This document shows, piece by piece, positions 1 to 8,280 of a DNA stretch of 64,000 nucleotides. This DNA is from Robertmurraya sp. FSL R5-0851 (GTDB taxonomy: Bacteria > Bacillota > Bacilli > Bacillales > Cytobacillaceae): positions 1,469,001 to 1,533,000 of the forward strand of contig NZ_JBBOOE010000001.1 in assembly GCF_038002965.1 (NCBI RefSeq), written 5' to 3'. Within the stretch, counting starts at the first letter, position 1, and each line of letters opens with the position of its first letter. The notes beneath the pieces were generated by a model. That model searched no databases. It saw nothing but the letters and a program-made list of their open reading frames with translations, and was not told the DNA's origin. Position numbers and translations under genes: made by a program.

Positions 1-458
1 CTGGAGGGTCTAAGCTCTTGGAAAGCGGAAGAAGTTGCTCTTGGATAGCTCATTCCCTCATCCATATTCTTTTTGATATGATGGTCAAACGTTTCTTGAT
101 GGGTATTTATAAAATTTAGTGTAGAATAAAAGTCTTCTAAATGACCCGATTCGCTACCAAAGCAGACATAATCACAACCTGAAGCAGCTAAAATGTCAAT
201 CGCTCCACGAGCAAAAATCTCTGCCTTTTGTGTGGCAAAAGCGTAAGGAAGTTCAAAGACAATATCAACTCCACCTAATAAAGCCATCTTAGCGCGTTGC
301 CACTTTGATAATAGGGCAGGTTCTCCACGTTGTAAAAAGGGACCGCTCATGACAGCAATGACCACATCAGCACCTGACAATATCTTTGATTGTTCTACAT
401 GGTAGAAATGTCCGTTATGAAATGGGTTGTACTCAACTACTACTCCAACAGCCTTCAT
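1..458 (-). CDS. tmcAL: tRNA(Met) cytidine acetate ligase TmcAL (YlbM), 5' part only
   Basis: The reading frame is open from an ATG at 456-458 to the window edge, so about 152 N-terminal residues are visible. The start MKAVGVVVEYNPFHNGH carries the nucleotidyltransferase HxGH signature (HNGH). In B. subtilis this enzyme uses acetate and ATP to make N4-acetylcytidine at the wobble position of elongator tRNA-Met. An AGGAG-type ribosome site lies just upstream on the minus strand. The gene is divergent from ylbN-rpmF, as in B. subtilis ylbM-ylbN. Identification is by family motif and gene order. The C-terminal part lies outside the window. Confidence 0.93.
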   Translation of the reverse strand, partial: MKAVGVVVEYNPFHNGHFYHVEQSKILSGADVVIAVMSGPFLQRGEPALLSKWQRAKMALLGGVDIVFELPYAFATQKAEIFARGAIDILAASGCDYVCFGSESGHLEDFYSTLNFINTHQETFDHHIKKNMDEGMSYPRATSSAFQELRPS

Positions 459-566
459 AAAAAACTCCTTGATTTTATTGTGAAAAATAAAGATAATAAG
501 CAAATAATGCTTTTTTACGATTAAAAACAGTGTTTAATGTCTACATTATAGTGTAAAGAAAAAATA

Positions 567-595
567 TTGACAAATAATTATATGAAAGCTATAAT
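567..595 (+). promoter_or_regulatory. Consensus sigma-A promoter of ylbN-rpmF
   Basis: TTGACA (567-572) and TATAAT (590-595) are separated by exactly 17 bp, a perfect match to the housekeeping consensus. Transcription should start near 602, about 20 nt before the ylbN ATG. It would drive ylbN and rpmF, which ends at a terminator at 1418-1448. Such a strong promoter fits a ribosomal protein gene. Confidence 0.9.
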
Positions 596-622
596 TACCT
601 TTGTTGCCTTGAGGTGATTCGT

Positions 623-1147
623 ATGAAATGGACATTAAGTCAGTTACAAAAATATCGAAGCAAGGACTTTCCTGTCGATGAAACAGTTAATATGGAAGAG
701 ATTATAAAGATTGATCCAACCATACGTCGCGTATCACCAATTCGTGTGACGGGACGAGCTGATATAGATTCGTCAAAAGTAACCTTTCATTTAAAAATAA
801 AGGGTTATCTCGTGTTGCCTTGTTCTCGTACGTTAGTTGACGTGAATTTTCCAATTGATGTCGAAACAACAGAAACTTTCCTCTTAAAAGGACTCGATTA
901 TGAGCTTGAAGAGGAAGTTCATCAAGTAAAAGGTGAAGTGATTGATCTTTTACCGGTCATACAAGAAATCCTTTTGCTAGAAGTGCCTATGCAAGTATTT
1001 TGTGAAGACTACACTGGGACGGATGGTGCTCCTCAATCGGGTAAAGATTGGGAAGTTATTCATGAACAGGAGAAGCAGGATAAGATTGATCCTCGTCTAG
1101 CAGGACTTGCGAAATTACTGGATCAAAATGATCCTTCTTCACAATGA
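623..1147 (+). CDS. ylbN: YceD/DUF177 family protein YlbN
   Basis: A protein of 174 residues in the DUF177 (YceD) family, which almost always sits directly before rpmF, as here. E. coli YceD and plant relatives are linked to 23S rRNA accumulation and ribosome assembly; the exact role in Bacillus is not settled. The ATG at 623 was chosen because the GAGGTGA at 611-617 is its ribosome site; the in-frame GTG at 614 lies inside that site. The C-terminal third is acidic, with a tail rich in K, D and Q. It is co-transcribed with rpmF, 84 bp downstream. Confidence 0.88.
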   Translation: MKWTLSQLQKYRSKDFPVDETVNMEEIIKIDPTIRRVSPIRVTGRADIDSSKVTFHLKIKGYLVLPCSRTLVDVNFPIDVETTETFLLKGLDYELEEEVHQVKGEVIDLLPVIQEILLLEVPMQVFCEDYTGTDGAPQSGKDWEVIHEQEKQDKIDPRLAGLAKLLDQNDPSSQ

Positions 1148-1231
1148 ATGTGAAGAAGACAAGAAACATTTGAAGCTCGAGGAAACTTGGACTTCATAAC
1201 TTTCTTAATACTCTTTAAGGAGGTGGGAAGA

Positions 1232-1405
1232 ATGGCTGTACCTTTTAGAAGAACATCTAAAACTGCGAAAAGAAAGCGTCGTACTCACTTTAAACTACAA
1301 GTACCTGGTATGGTAGCATGCCCAAACTGTGGTGAAATGAAACTTGCTCACCGTGTATGTAAAGCTTGTGGAACATACAAAGGAAAAGAAGTTGTAAACG
1401 ACTAA
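1232..1405 (+). CDS. rpmF: 50S ribosomal protein L32
   Basis: A basic protein of 57 residues beginning [19 protein letters not shown], typical of bacterial L32. The C-terminal half has a four-cysteine zinc ribbon (CPNC ... CKAC), so this is the zinc-binding (C+) form. The ATG at 1232 follows AAGGAGGTG at 1218-1226; an upstream in-frame start at 1187 would add a non-family extension and was not used. The gene is followed by an intrinsic terminator. Some Bacillaceae keep a second, zinc-free L32 paralog elsewhere, which cannot be judged from this window. Confidence 0.97.
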   Translation: MAVPFRRTSKTAKRKRRTHFKLQVPGMVACPNCGEMKLAHRVCKACGTYKGKEVVND

Positions 1406-1417
1406 TTTGATTGGCGT

Positions 1418-1448
1418 AAGCGTCTTACTTAATAGTAAGGCGCTTTTT
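1418..1448 (+). terminator. Intrinsic terminator after rpmF
   Basis: A 12-bp stem (AAGCGTCTTACT pairing with AGTAAGGCGCTT, one G-U pair) with a TAAT loop is followed by a T run. It ends the ylbN-rpmF transcript. Confidence 0.88.
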
Positions 1449-1492
1449 GCATTTTTTTATTTTTTACTCTTTTATCTGCTGGAGGGATTCTT

Positions 1493-2260
1493 TTGGTTTA
1501 TGAGATTATTGAATTAAAAGAAGGATTTTTACAATTTGTTATCAAGAGGCATGAAAGAAGAAATGCAGTGAATTTTGAAGTGATGGATGGGCTTCAAAAA
1601 GCTATCGATACCGTGAAGAAATCCAACCATCTAGGACTGGTTGTAACAGGTGAAGGAGATAAAGCCTTTTGTTCTGGTGGAGATTTGTCTGTTTTTCATA
1701 AATTAAAGACTGAGGAAGAAGCATATGCGATGCTCTCTCGAATGGCAAACATACTGTATGACTTATTTATGCTTCCTAAGCCGACCATTGCATTAATAAA
1801 CGGAATAGCAATCGGTGGCGGGTGTGAAATTGCTGCCGCATGTGATTTTCGATTTGCTCATTCTGGTGCCAGAGCTGGATTTGTACAAGGAAATCTAGCC
1901 ATTACGACGGGGTGGGGTGGGGGGACGATGCTCCTTGAGAGGATGTCTTCTAGTCAAGCTCTATCAATGCTAATGAAAGCAAAAATATACGAAGCTTCGG
2001 AATTAAAAGAAATGGGATTTATTGATTTTATGTATGAAGGAAGTCATTTGGAGGGCCTACGGTCTGGATTAGAGACGATGCCGTCCATAGAGACAGATGT
2101 GCTTCAAGCCTATAAGCAAATTGTTCTTAGTAGAAGAGACCCACTTAAGTTGAAGGAGCAAGTGTTAAGGGAAGTTCGTCAATGTTCCATTCTATGGGAA
2201 AAGGATGCCCACCATGAGAAGGTGAACCGTTTCATTAACAGAAAAAATAGTAATATATAA
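1493..2260 (+). CDS. Enoyl-CoA hydratase/isomerase (crotonase) family protein
   Basis: A 255-residue crotonase-fold protein. Two oxyanion-hole segments are visible: AFCSGGD near residues 58-64 and IGGGCEIAAACDFRFA near 104-120. The segment after them (GWGGGTMLLER) is less like the catalytic-glutamate region of classical enoyl-CoA hydratases, so hydratase, isomerase or another acyl-CoA reaction are all possible. Translation starts at TTG 1493 behind CTGGAGGG (1479-1486). It sits alone between the rpmF terminator and gerR, where B. subtilis has no such gene. A role in short or branched acyl-CoA breakdown, perhaps with the carboxylase at 3710-6848, is inference. Confidence 0.82.
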   Translation: MVYEIIELKEGFLQFVIKRHERRNAVNFEVMDGLQKAIDTVKKSNHLGLVVTGEGDKAFCSGGDLSVFHKLKTEEEAYAMLSRMANILYDLFMLPKPTIALINGIAIGGGCEIAAACDFRFAHSGARAGFVQGNLAITTGWGGGTMLLERMSSSQALSMLMKAKIYEASELKEMGFIDFMYEGSHLEGLRSGLETMPSIETDVLQAYKQIVLSRRDPLKLKEQVLREVRQCSILWEKDAHHEKVNRFINRKNSNI

Positions 2261-2370
2261 ACATTTTTTACGTTTAAAAGAGAAATTGTTACGAAACCTC
2301 TTACATTATCAGTCTATCTTTCCTAGTAGAAGCATATGAATGAATAAAAAACACTAGGAGGGATTTGACA

Positions 2371-2949
2371 ATGCCAACAAATCGTCAAGATGCTTGGTCA
2401 CAAGATGAAGATTTGCTACTTGCAGAAGTAGTTTTACGTAATATTAGAGGAGGTGGAACACAGCTACAAGCATTCGAGGAAGTAGGAAAACAACTTTCAA
2501 GAACCGCTGCTGCTTGTGGATTCAGATGGAATTCATACGTACGTAAGCAATACAAATCTGGAATTGAAATAGCAAAAAGACAGAGAAAAGAACTTAAGAA
2601 GAATGCTATTGCTCCAAGTGAGTTTGAGGAATTGGAAGAAAATGAATTGAATGAGCAACCTGCTGTAGAAGTAACACAGACTAGCTCCTTTCAAATAGAG
2701 TTCAATGATCTTGTTACATTTTTAAAGGAACTGTACGAGAAAGCAGATTCAAGTCAAAAGGAAGAGCATGATAACTATAAAAAGCACATTCAAGAATTAG
2801 AAAAACAGCTTTATTATTTAGCGGCAGAAAATGAGAAGCTTGAAAAGGAACTAAAGCTCATGGAACAAGATTATAAAGCGCTTATCGATATTATGGAGAG
2901 AGCTAGAAAGATGGTAGTATTACACGAAGAAGACCGGCAGAAAAAATAA
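2371..2949 (+). CDS. gerR: RsfA/GerR-type sporulation transcription factor (YlbO)
   Basis: A 192-residue protein with an N-terminal Myb/SANT-like DNA-binding domain (residues 1 to about 60; key residues W in the [16 protein letters not shown] helix and [11 protein letters not shown]), a linker, and a C-terminal coiled coil (about 110-185) rich in E, K and L. This is the RsfA/GerR family of compartment-specific sporulation regulators. In B. subtilis, YlbO (GerR) is made in the mother cell under sigma-E and adjusts the late sigma-E regulon. The position after rpmF and before ylbP matches ylbO. ATG 2371 is preferred over TTG 2365 because AGGAGGG (2356-2362) is well spaced for the ATG. Confidence 0.86.
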   Translation: MPTNRQDAWSQDEDLLLAEVVLRNIRGGGTQLQAFEEVGKQLSRTAAACGFRWNSYVRKQYKSGIEIAKRQRKELKKNAIAPSEFEELEENELNEQPAVEVTQTSSFQIEFNDLVTFLKELYEKADSSQKEEHDNYKKHIQELEKQLYYLAAENEKLEKELKLMEQDYKALIDIMERARKMVVLHEEDRQKK

Positions 2950-2962
2950 AGAACAAACAGAT

Positions 2963-2988
2963 AAAGCGGACAAATGTCCGCTTTTCTA
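2963..2988. terminator. Bidirectional terminator between gerR and ylbP
   Basis: A perfect 10-bp stem (AAAGCGGACA / TGTCCGCTTT) with a two-base loop lies between the convergent genes gerR and ylbP, with A and T runs on both sides, so it can work in both directions. Confidence 0.88.
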
Positions 2989-2999
2989 TTTGTTCGCTA

Positions 3000-3464
3000 C
3001 TATTCCTTTTCCAGATCGGTTGACCATATTAATGGATTTTCTCCAAAGTCACGTCCGAGATCGTACTCAACTGGTTGAAAGCCCATATGAATCCAAAATT
3101 CTCTTGAATTTACTCTTGGGTTTGTCTTGATTGGAAGACCGATATTTTTCGCAAATGCTACTAATGCAGAACCGTACCCTTTGTGTTGGTAATCTGGTAA
3201 AACTTCAAGCTTCCAAAGCTCTAAATAGTCACACGGTGGAACAAAGTAGCGGTTGTATTTTGCATCCACTTGATATAAGCTCATACGAGCTACAAGCTTA
3301 TCTCCAAAATAAATTCCGTAAAAAGGAGATTCACTATCGTTCTCTATAATATTTGCCTCTAAATCTTCTACCATCGAGAGCTCTTGTAATCCATATTCCT
3401 TAAACTTTTTAAACTCTTCTAGCGTTTTATAATTTACTTTTAGTTTTTCAACCTTGTACCCCAT
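3000..3464 (-). CDS. ylbP: GNAT family N-acetyltransferase YlbP
   Basis: A 154-residue GNAT acetyltransferase. The acetyl-CoA pyrophosphate loop is seen as QHKGYGSAL after the beta-4 strand (LEVLPDY), near residues 90-100. The family conserves this location after gerR/ylbO, with convergent orientation. The ATG at 3464 follows a GGGGGAAGC ribosome site. The substrate is unknown; nothing in the neighbourhood identifies it. Confidence 0.85.
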   Translation of the reverse strand: MGYKVEKLKVNYKTLEEFKKFKEYGLQELSMVEDLEANIIENDSESPFYGIYFGDKLVARMSLYQVDAKYNRYFVPPCDYLELWKLEVLPDYQHKGYGSALVAFAKNIGLPIKTNPRVNSREFWIHMGFQPVEYDLGRDFGENPLIWSTDLEKE

Positions 3465-3620
3465 ATAGCTTCCCCCTTGTCTTGTTGCAGTGAAATTCGT
3501 TTTATTTTGTATAAGTTTATTTCCCCTTGAATAAACATGAATGGAATCTTCACTACTGCATATGAACTAGACTTGCTTTAATTATATAACAAATTAACAA
3601 AAAATTCTGCTTTATTATTT

Positions 3621-3636
3621 ACGAAAACGCTTTCAA
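3621..3636 (+). promoter_or_regulatory. Probable CcpA (cre) site before the acyl-CoA carboxylase operon
   Basis: ACGAAAACGCTTTCAA matches the 16-position cre consensus WTGNAANCGNWNNCWW at all but one position (C instead of T at position 2). It lies 74 bp upstream of the first carboxylase ATG, in the 245-bp gap after the divergent ylbP. Repression by CcpA-HPr-Ser-P when preferred sugars are present is the usual meaning of such a site. No clear promoter was found around it. Confidence 0.6.
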
Positions 3637-3709
3637 AATTTGAAGGATATTGGCTTGCTCATGAAGAAATGATTTTAGATGCCTAAATGTCCAATTAGAA
3701 AGGGGAACA

Positions 3710-5047
3710 ATGATGCAAAAGATTCTAATTGCTAATCGGGGAGAAATAGCTTCAAGAATAATTAAAACATGCAACAAAATGGGTATACAAACCATTGCTA
3801 TTTATTCAGATGCCGACAAGGATTTACCTTTTGTATCTGAGGCAACCACCTCCTATCGAATAGGTGAAGCTCCTGTCGGAAAGTCTTATATGAATCAGAA
3901 AGCAATATTAGATGTTGTTAAAAAAGAGAAGGTTGACGCTGTTCATCCTGGGTATGGATTCTTATCTGAAAATGCTAGCTTTGCTGAAATCATTCGAAAA
4001 GAGGGTACTATTTTTATTGGTCCAAATTCCAAAACTATACAAATGATGGGAGATAAGCTTCTTTCACGTAAAAAGATGTTGGAAGCAGGAATTCCTGTTG
4101 TACCTGGCAGTAATGAAGAGCTTACGACAGAAGAAGAGGCAGTAGCAGCAGCTAATTCTATAGGTTATCCTGTGATCTTAAAAGCAAGTGGAGGTGGTGG
4201 TGGGATCGGAATGGTTCGGTGCGAGGATGAAAAAACTCTACGTAAAAACTTAGAAACTACCAAAAAAAGAGCAAAAACATATTTTGCAAATGAAAAAGTT
4301 TATGTTGAAAAGTACATACAATATGCACGACATATAGAAGTCCAGATCTTTGGTGATAAGCTTGGTAACATCGTTCATTTATTTGAAAGGGATTGTTCGA
4401 TTCAGCGTCGCCATCAAAAGGTGGTAGAAGAATCACCTTCTCCATTTTTAACAGAGGGTGCTAAAGAGAAAATGCTACAGGCGGCTGTCCGGGCAGCAAA
4501 AGCAGTAGGGTATGAGAATGCTGGAACTGTGGAATTTATCGTCGATGAGGAAGAGAATTTTTATTTCCTTGAGATGAATACGAGATTACAAGTAGAGCAT
4601 CCGGTTACAGAAGCTATTACTGGCATGGATCTTGTAGAATGGCAAATTCTCGTAGCGAGGGGAGAAATATTGCCGTATAAGCAGGAGGAGCTTGAATCAA
4701 AAGGGCATGCCATTGAGTTTCGATTATATGCAGAAGACCCTGTGAGCTTTTTGCCTTCACCGGGGCATATTGAGGTATTGGATTGGGGGAAAGGTGATAC
4801 GAGAGTGGACTCTGGATATAAAGAGGGTGTAGTGGTAACTCCATTTTATGATCCAATGATCGCGAAATGTATTGTTCATGGGGAAAACAGAAATGAGGCT
4901 ATTGAGAAAGCATCTGGTTTTTTTAACCAACTTCAAATTCAAGGAATTAAAACCAATGCTCCATTATTTAAGCATATTATAAACGATGCTGATTTTAAAA
5001 CTGGAAAGTATTTTACTAATTACCTATCAGTGAAAAAATTTAACTAA
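3710..5047 (+). CDS. Biotin carboxylase subunit of an acyl-CoA carboxylase (YngH-like)
   Basis: A 445-residue biotin carboxylase: N-terminal domain (MMQKILIANRGEIASRI), ATP-grasp with the glycine-rich loop SGGGGGIGMV (about 160-169), and the active-site segment EMNTRLQVEHPVTE (about 288-301). It carboxylates the biotin on the small carrier protein encoded next, using ATP and bicarbonate. Length and architecture match B. subtilis YngH. Because the carrier and the 511-residue transferase follow directly, this is a catabolic acyl-CoA carboxylase rather than the acetyl-CoA carboxylase of fatty acid synthesis. ATGs at 3710 and 3713 are both possible behind AAAGGGG (3699-3705). The probable cre site upstream suggests catabolite control. 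Confidence 0.9.
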   Translation: MMQKILIANRGEIASRIIKTCNKMGIQTIAIYSDADKDLPFVSEATTSYRIGEAPVGKSYMNQKAILDVVKKEKVDAVHPGYGFLSENASFAEIIRKEGTIFIGPNSKTIQMMGDKLLSRKKMLEAGIPVVPGSNEELTTEEEAVAAANSIGYPVILKASGGGGGIGMVRCEDEKTLRKNLETTKKRAKTYFANEKVYVEKYIQYARHIEVQIFGDKLGNIVHLFERDCSIQRRHQKVVEESPSPFLTEGAKEKMLQAAVRAAKAVGYENAGTVEFIVDEEENFYFLEMNTRLQVEHPVTEAITGMDLVEWQILVARGEILPYKQEELESKGHAIEFRLYAEDPVSFLPSPGHIEVLDWGKGDTRVDSGYKEGVVVTPFYDPMIAKCIVHGENRNEAIEKASGFFNQLQIQGIKTNAPLFKHIINDADFKTGKYFTNYLSVKKFN

Positions 5048-5062
5048 CAAGGGGGAGTTTTT

Positions 5063-5275
5063 ATGTTACAAATTACTTCAACAATGGCTGGGACTATTCT
5101 TCAAATCAACATATCAGTTGGGGATCAAGTAGAAAGAAATCAAGAAATGGTTATCCTGGAATCAATGAAAATGGAAATTCCTGTGGAAAGTCAAGAAGCA
5201 GGGATAGTGAAGGAAATAAAGGTTTCTGAGGGTGATTTTGTTAATGAAGGGGACGTCTTAATCGTATTGGAATAA
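5063..5275 (+). CDS. Biotin/lipoyl attachment carrier protein (YngHB-like)
   Basis: A 70-residue stand-alone biotinyl domain with the biotinylation motif ESMKMEIPV; the modified lysine is in the centre of MKM, near residue 36. It lacks the long N-terminal linker of the fatty-acid-synthesis carrier AccB and matches the size of B. subtilis YngHB. It carries CO2 between the carboxylase encoded before it and the transferase encoded after it. It starts 15 bp after the upstream stop, behind AAGGGGGAG. Confidence 0.92.
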   Translation: MLQITSTMAGTILQINISVGDQVERNQEMVILESMKMEIPVESQEAGIVKEIKVSEGDFVNEGDVLIVLE

Positions 5276-5312
5276 AGGGTAAATTCCATGAACCAGCCGA
5301 GGAGGGATAAAG

Positions 5313-6848
5313 ATGGAGAAGCATTTTTCGGAACAATTAGGGAAAAGAATTAGGAAGATTGAAGAAGGTGGTCAAAGGAAATATCATGAGAAACTTGAGG
5401 AACAAAAAAAGCTTTTTGTCAGAAAAAGATTAGAGCTATTATTCGATGATGGCCTATATGAAGAGGATGGGAAGTTTGCCAATTGTCAAAAGGAGGAACT
5501 TCCGGCAGATGGTGTCATTACAGCTCTAGGGAAGATTAAAGGGCGAACGGTTTGTGTCATGGCCAATGACTCCACGGTGAAAGCTGGTTCATGGGGAGCT
5601 AGAACGGTAGAAAAGATTATTCGAATTCAGGAAGTGGCTGAGAAATTAAAGGTTCCACTTCTATACTTGGTCGATTCCGCAGGGGCTCGGATTACTGATC
5701 AACTTGAGATGTTCCCAAATCGTCGTGGAGCAGGGAAAATATTCCACAATCAAGTAAAGTTATCAGGGATGATCCCTCAAATTTGTATTTTGTTTGGTCC
5801 ATCTGCAGCAGGTGGGGCTTATATTCCTGCTTTTTGTGATATTGTGATTATGGTCGATGGTAACGCCTCGATGTACCTTGGATCACCGCGTATGGCAGAA
5901 AAGGTTATTGGTGAAAAGGTCACATTAGAAGAGATGGGTGGAGCAAGGATGCATTGTTCAGTCAGTGGCTGTGGGGATGTACTCGCTCAAAGTGAAGAGG
6001 ATGCCATTGAAAAAGCTATCACCTATTTACAATACTTCCCTCAAAACTATCAAGCGGCGCCAAGTATAATCAAAGCCGTGGATGTGAAATTTGAAAAGCA
6101 TCTGGAGGAGATCATACCCTCAAATCAAAATGCACCATTTAATATGTATGACTGTATCAATACATTGGTGGATGAAGGAAGCTTTTTTGAAATTAAAAAG
6201 CTGTTTGCAAGCGAACTTATTACCGGATTGGCTAGGATGAATGGTAGGGTTATAGGGATTATAGCCAATCAGCCAAAGGTAAAAGGTGGTGTCTTGTTTA
6301 TTGATTCAGCTGATAAAGGAGCAAAGTTCATTCAATTATGCGACGCCTTTCATATCCCGTTATTGTTTTTAGCAGATGTTCCAGGCTTTATGATAGGTAC
6401 AAAAGTAGAAAGGGCTGGAATTATTCGTCACGGAGCAAAATTGATTGCTGCTATGAGTTCAGCTACCGTTCCAAAAATCTCCGTCATTGTTAGAAAAGCT
6501 TATGGTGCGGGACTATACGCGATGGCTGGCCCCGCATTTGAACCTGATTATTGTGTTGCGTTACCAACAGCTCAAATTGCTGTCATGGGTCCGGAGGCTG
6601 CGGTAAACGCAGTGTACTCGAATAAAATTAATGAAATCTCTGATCCAAAGGAGCGTTTAGCTTTTGTGAAACAGAAGCATGAAGAATATAAAGAGCATAT
6701 TGATATTTATAAATTAGCTTCTGAATTAATCGTGGATGACGTTGTAGGAGCAAATGATTTACGTCATGTATTGATTCAGAGATTTTCAATGTATGAAACA
6801 AAGGATGTTGTATTTAGTAATAGAAAGCATCCGGTGTATCCGGTGTGA
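5313..6848 (+). CDS. Acyl-CoA carboxylase carboxyltransferase subunit (YngE-like)
   Basis: A 511-residue carboxyltransferase with both halves fused, as in propionyl-CoA and methylcrotonyl-CoA carboxylase beta chains. The N half has the acyl-CoA-binding oxyanion region FGPSAAGGAYIPAFCD (about 168-183); the C half has ADVPGFMIGTKVERAGIIRHGAKL (about 352-375) and YGAGLYAMAG. It transfers carboxyl from biotin to an acyl-CoA. Length equals that of B. subtilis YngE, thought to act in leucine breakdown on methylcrotonyl-CoA. Substrate cannot be fixed from sequence alone; propionyl-CoA and methylcrotonyl-CoA are the main options. It is the last gene of a three-gene operon and is followed by a terminator. 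Confidence 0.88.
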   Translation: MEKHFSEQLGKRIRKIEEGGQRKYHEKLEEQKKLFVRKRLELLFDDGLYEEDGKFANCQKEELPADGVITALGKIKGRTVCVMANDSTVKAGSWGARTVEKIIRIQEVAEKLKVPLLYLVDSAGARITDQLEMFPNRRGAGKIFHNQVKLSGMIPQICILFGPSAAGGAYIPAFCDIVIMVDGNASMYLGSPRMAEKVIGEKVTLEEMGGARMHCSVSGCGDVLAQSEEDAIEKAITYLQYFPQNYQAAPSIIKAVDVKFEKHLEEIIPSNQNAPFNMYDCINTLVDEGSFFEIKKLFASELITGLARMNGRVIGIIANQPKVKGGVLFIDSADKGAKFIQLCDAFHIPLLFLADVPGFMIGTKVERAGIIRHGAKLIAAMSSATVPKISVIVRKAYGAGLYAMAGPAFEPDYCVALPTAQIAVMGPEAAVNAVYSNKINEISDPKERLAFVKQKHEEYKEHIDIYKLASELIVDDVVGANDLRHVLIQRFSMYETKDVVFSNRKHPVYPV

Positions 6849-6850
6849 GT

Positions 6851-6876
6851 AAAGACCTCTTTTTGGAGGTCTTTTT
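6851..6876 (+). terminator. Intrinsic terminator after the carboxylase operon
   Basis: A perfect 9-bp stem (AAAGACCTC / GAGGTCTTT) with a six-base loop and a T run, directly after the transferase stop codon. Confidence 0.9.
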
Positions 6877-6958
6877 TGATACGAATGACCTTTCTAATAC
6901 CTTCTTTCAATTTCTTCTGGTAAACTAATAGTAATATTGACGCATCGAGGGAGATAGA

Positions 6959-7861
6959 ATGAAAATTGCGATCATTGGCGGTGGAGCAGTAGGTCTTTTG
7001 TTTTCTTCTTACTTACAAGAAGAAAATGATGTAATCCTTTACACGAGGTCAGAGGATCAGAGTGAAAGTATACGTACGAATGGTATAGTAAGGAAAAACG
7101 GTGAAGAATCTATCTGTTTGCCCATTAACGTTCGACCGATTAGTGAATGGGACGAAAATGAAATTGAACTTGTGATTCTTTGTGTGAAGGAATATATGTT
7201 AGAAGAAATAGTAAAGGATCTATCGTTTCCTAAGAATTTACCACTATTGTTTGTTCAGAATGGAATGGGACATTTATCTCTTTTGAACAAAATAAATACA
7301 AGGTCCCTATTTATAGGTTCCGTTGAGCATGGAGCATTAAGAATAAATAACCATTCCGTGAGTCATACAGGGATAGGGGTAACAAAACTAGCAATTCTTC
7401 GTTCGGTTGAAGGAGACCTGTGGATTCTTGATGAGCTTGTCTTACAGTCCATCAAGAATTTTCCGGCTCAATTCGAACAGGATTACATGTTCATGCTGAC
7501 AAAAAAGCTCGTTGTGAATGCAGTAATTAATCCTTTAACCGCTATTTTAGGTGTTACCAATGGAAGTCTATTAACAAATAAATACTATCAAATGCTATTT
7601 GAACAGTTGTTTGATGAGGTTTGTCTGGCACTGAGTTTAGACCCTCATGCATATTATGAAAATCTTGTTCACGTGTGTAAAAATACAGCAAAAAACGAGT
7701 CTTCTATGCTGAAGGATGTAAAAAATGATAGAAGGACAGAAATTGATGCCATTCTCGGGTACGTGCTTGAGGAAGCAAAAAGAAAGGACATAGAAGCGCC
7801 GCTCACTTTAGCCTTTTATCATTGTATTAAAGGAAAAGAAATAAAGGGGGAGAGGATGTAA
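6959..7861 (+). CDS. panE: 2-dehydropantoate 2-reductase (YlbQ)
   Basis: A 300-residue ketopantoate reductase. The N-terminal NADP-binding loop is GGGAVG at about 7-12, and the catalytic lysine lies in KKLVVNAVINPLTAI, near residue 180. It reduces 2-dehydropantoate to pantoate for vitamin B5 and coenzyme A. The position (after ylbP, before bshC) matches B. subtilis ylbQ. The ATG at 6959 follows GAGGGAG. The DUF3397 gene starts one base after its stop codon, so they are probably translated from one message. Confidence 0.88.
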   Translation: MKIAIIGGGAVGLLFSSYLQEENDVILYTRSEDQSESIRTNGIVRKNGEESICLPINVRPISEWDENEIELVILCVKEYMLEEIVKDLSFPKNLPLLFVQNGMGHLSLLNKINTRSLFIGSVEHGALRINNHSVSHTGIGVTKLAILRSVEGDLWILDELVLQSIKNFPAQFEQDYMFMLTKKLVVNAVINPLTAILGVTNGSLLTNKYYQMLFEQLFDEVCLALSLDPHAYYENLVHVCKNTAKNESSMLKDVKNDRRTEIDAILGYVLEEAKRKDIEAPLTLAFYHCIKGKEIKGERM

Positions 7862-7862
7862 A

Positions 7863-8252
7863 ATGGGAAGCTTTTTTGCTACAGTGTTTGCCACATTAGT
7901 GACTGTTCCAATTATAGGTTATTTTATTGTTTTTGTTATTGCTAAACAAATGACAAAAAAACATAGAAAAGCAGTTCATATTGCGTTGGATTTCTCTACA
8001 GTACTTTTTATCCTTTCTGTTCATTATCTTATTGTTACGATCTGGGACTTTTCATTATTCTGGCTTATTCTTATTTTAATGATTGTCATGGCTATTCTAT
8101 CTTTGCTCCTTCAGTATAAATTAAATGAAGAAGTTGATTTGAAAAAAGTATTTCGGGGATTTTGGAGATTTAATTTCTTATTGTTTTTCTCTGCCTATAT
8201 CATATTAATATGCGTAGGTATCTTTTTAAGTGTGACAAGATCGATTTCGTAA
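7863..8252 (+). CDS. DUF3397 family four-helix membrane protein, function unknown
   Basis: A 129-residue hydrophobic protein with four predicted membrane segments (about 8-28, 40-60, 64-82, 100-122) and a basic patch KQMTKKHRKAVH after the first. It belongs to the DUF3397 family of small Bacillaceae membrane proteins, often found between panE and bshC. No catalytic motif is visible and the function is unknown. The start ATG is two bases after the panE stop, inside a GGGGGAGAGG-type ribosome site region. Confidence 0.75.
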   Translation: MGSFFATVFATLVTVPIIGYFIVFVIAKQMTKKHRKAVHIALDFSTVLFILSVHYLIVTIWDFSLFWLILILMIVMAILSLLLQYKLNEEVDLKKVFRGFWRFNFLLFFSAYIILICVGIFLSVTRSIS

Positions 8253-8280
8253 TTGATTGCTTAATGAAAATGCAAAGGTT

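Noticed and set aside
2312..2340. Possible sigma-E promoter before gerR (GTCTATCTT ... CATATGAA)
   Set aside because: The -35 part has mismatches and the spacing to CATA is slightly short; gerR is expected to be sigma-E dependent but this match is too weak to list as a feature.
3541..3590. Possible sigma-E promoter before the carboxylase operon (GCATATGAAC)
   Set aside because: The -10 resembles sigma-E but no acceptable -35 lies 16-18 bp upstream. The thought was prompted only by the sigma-E control of the B. subtilis yng operon.
3710..6848. Reading the cluster as acetyl-CoA carboxylase for fatty acid synthesis
   Set aside because: The carrier lacks the AccB linker and the transferase is a fused 511-residue type, unlike the separate AccA and AccD of Bacillus.
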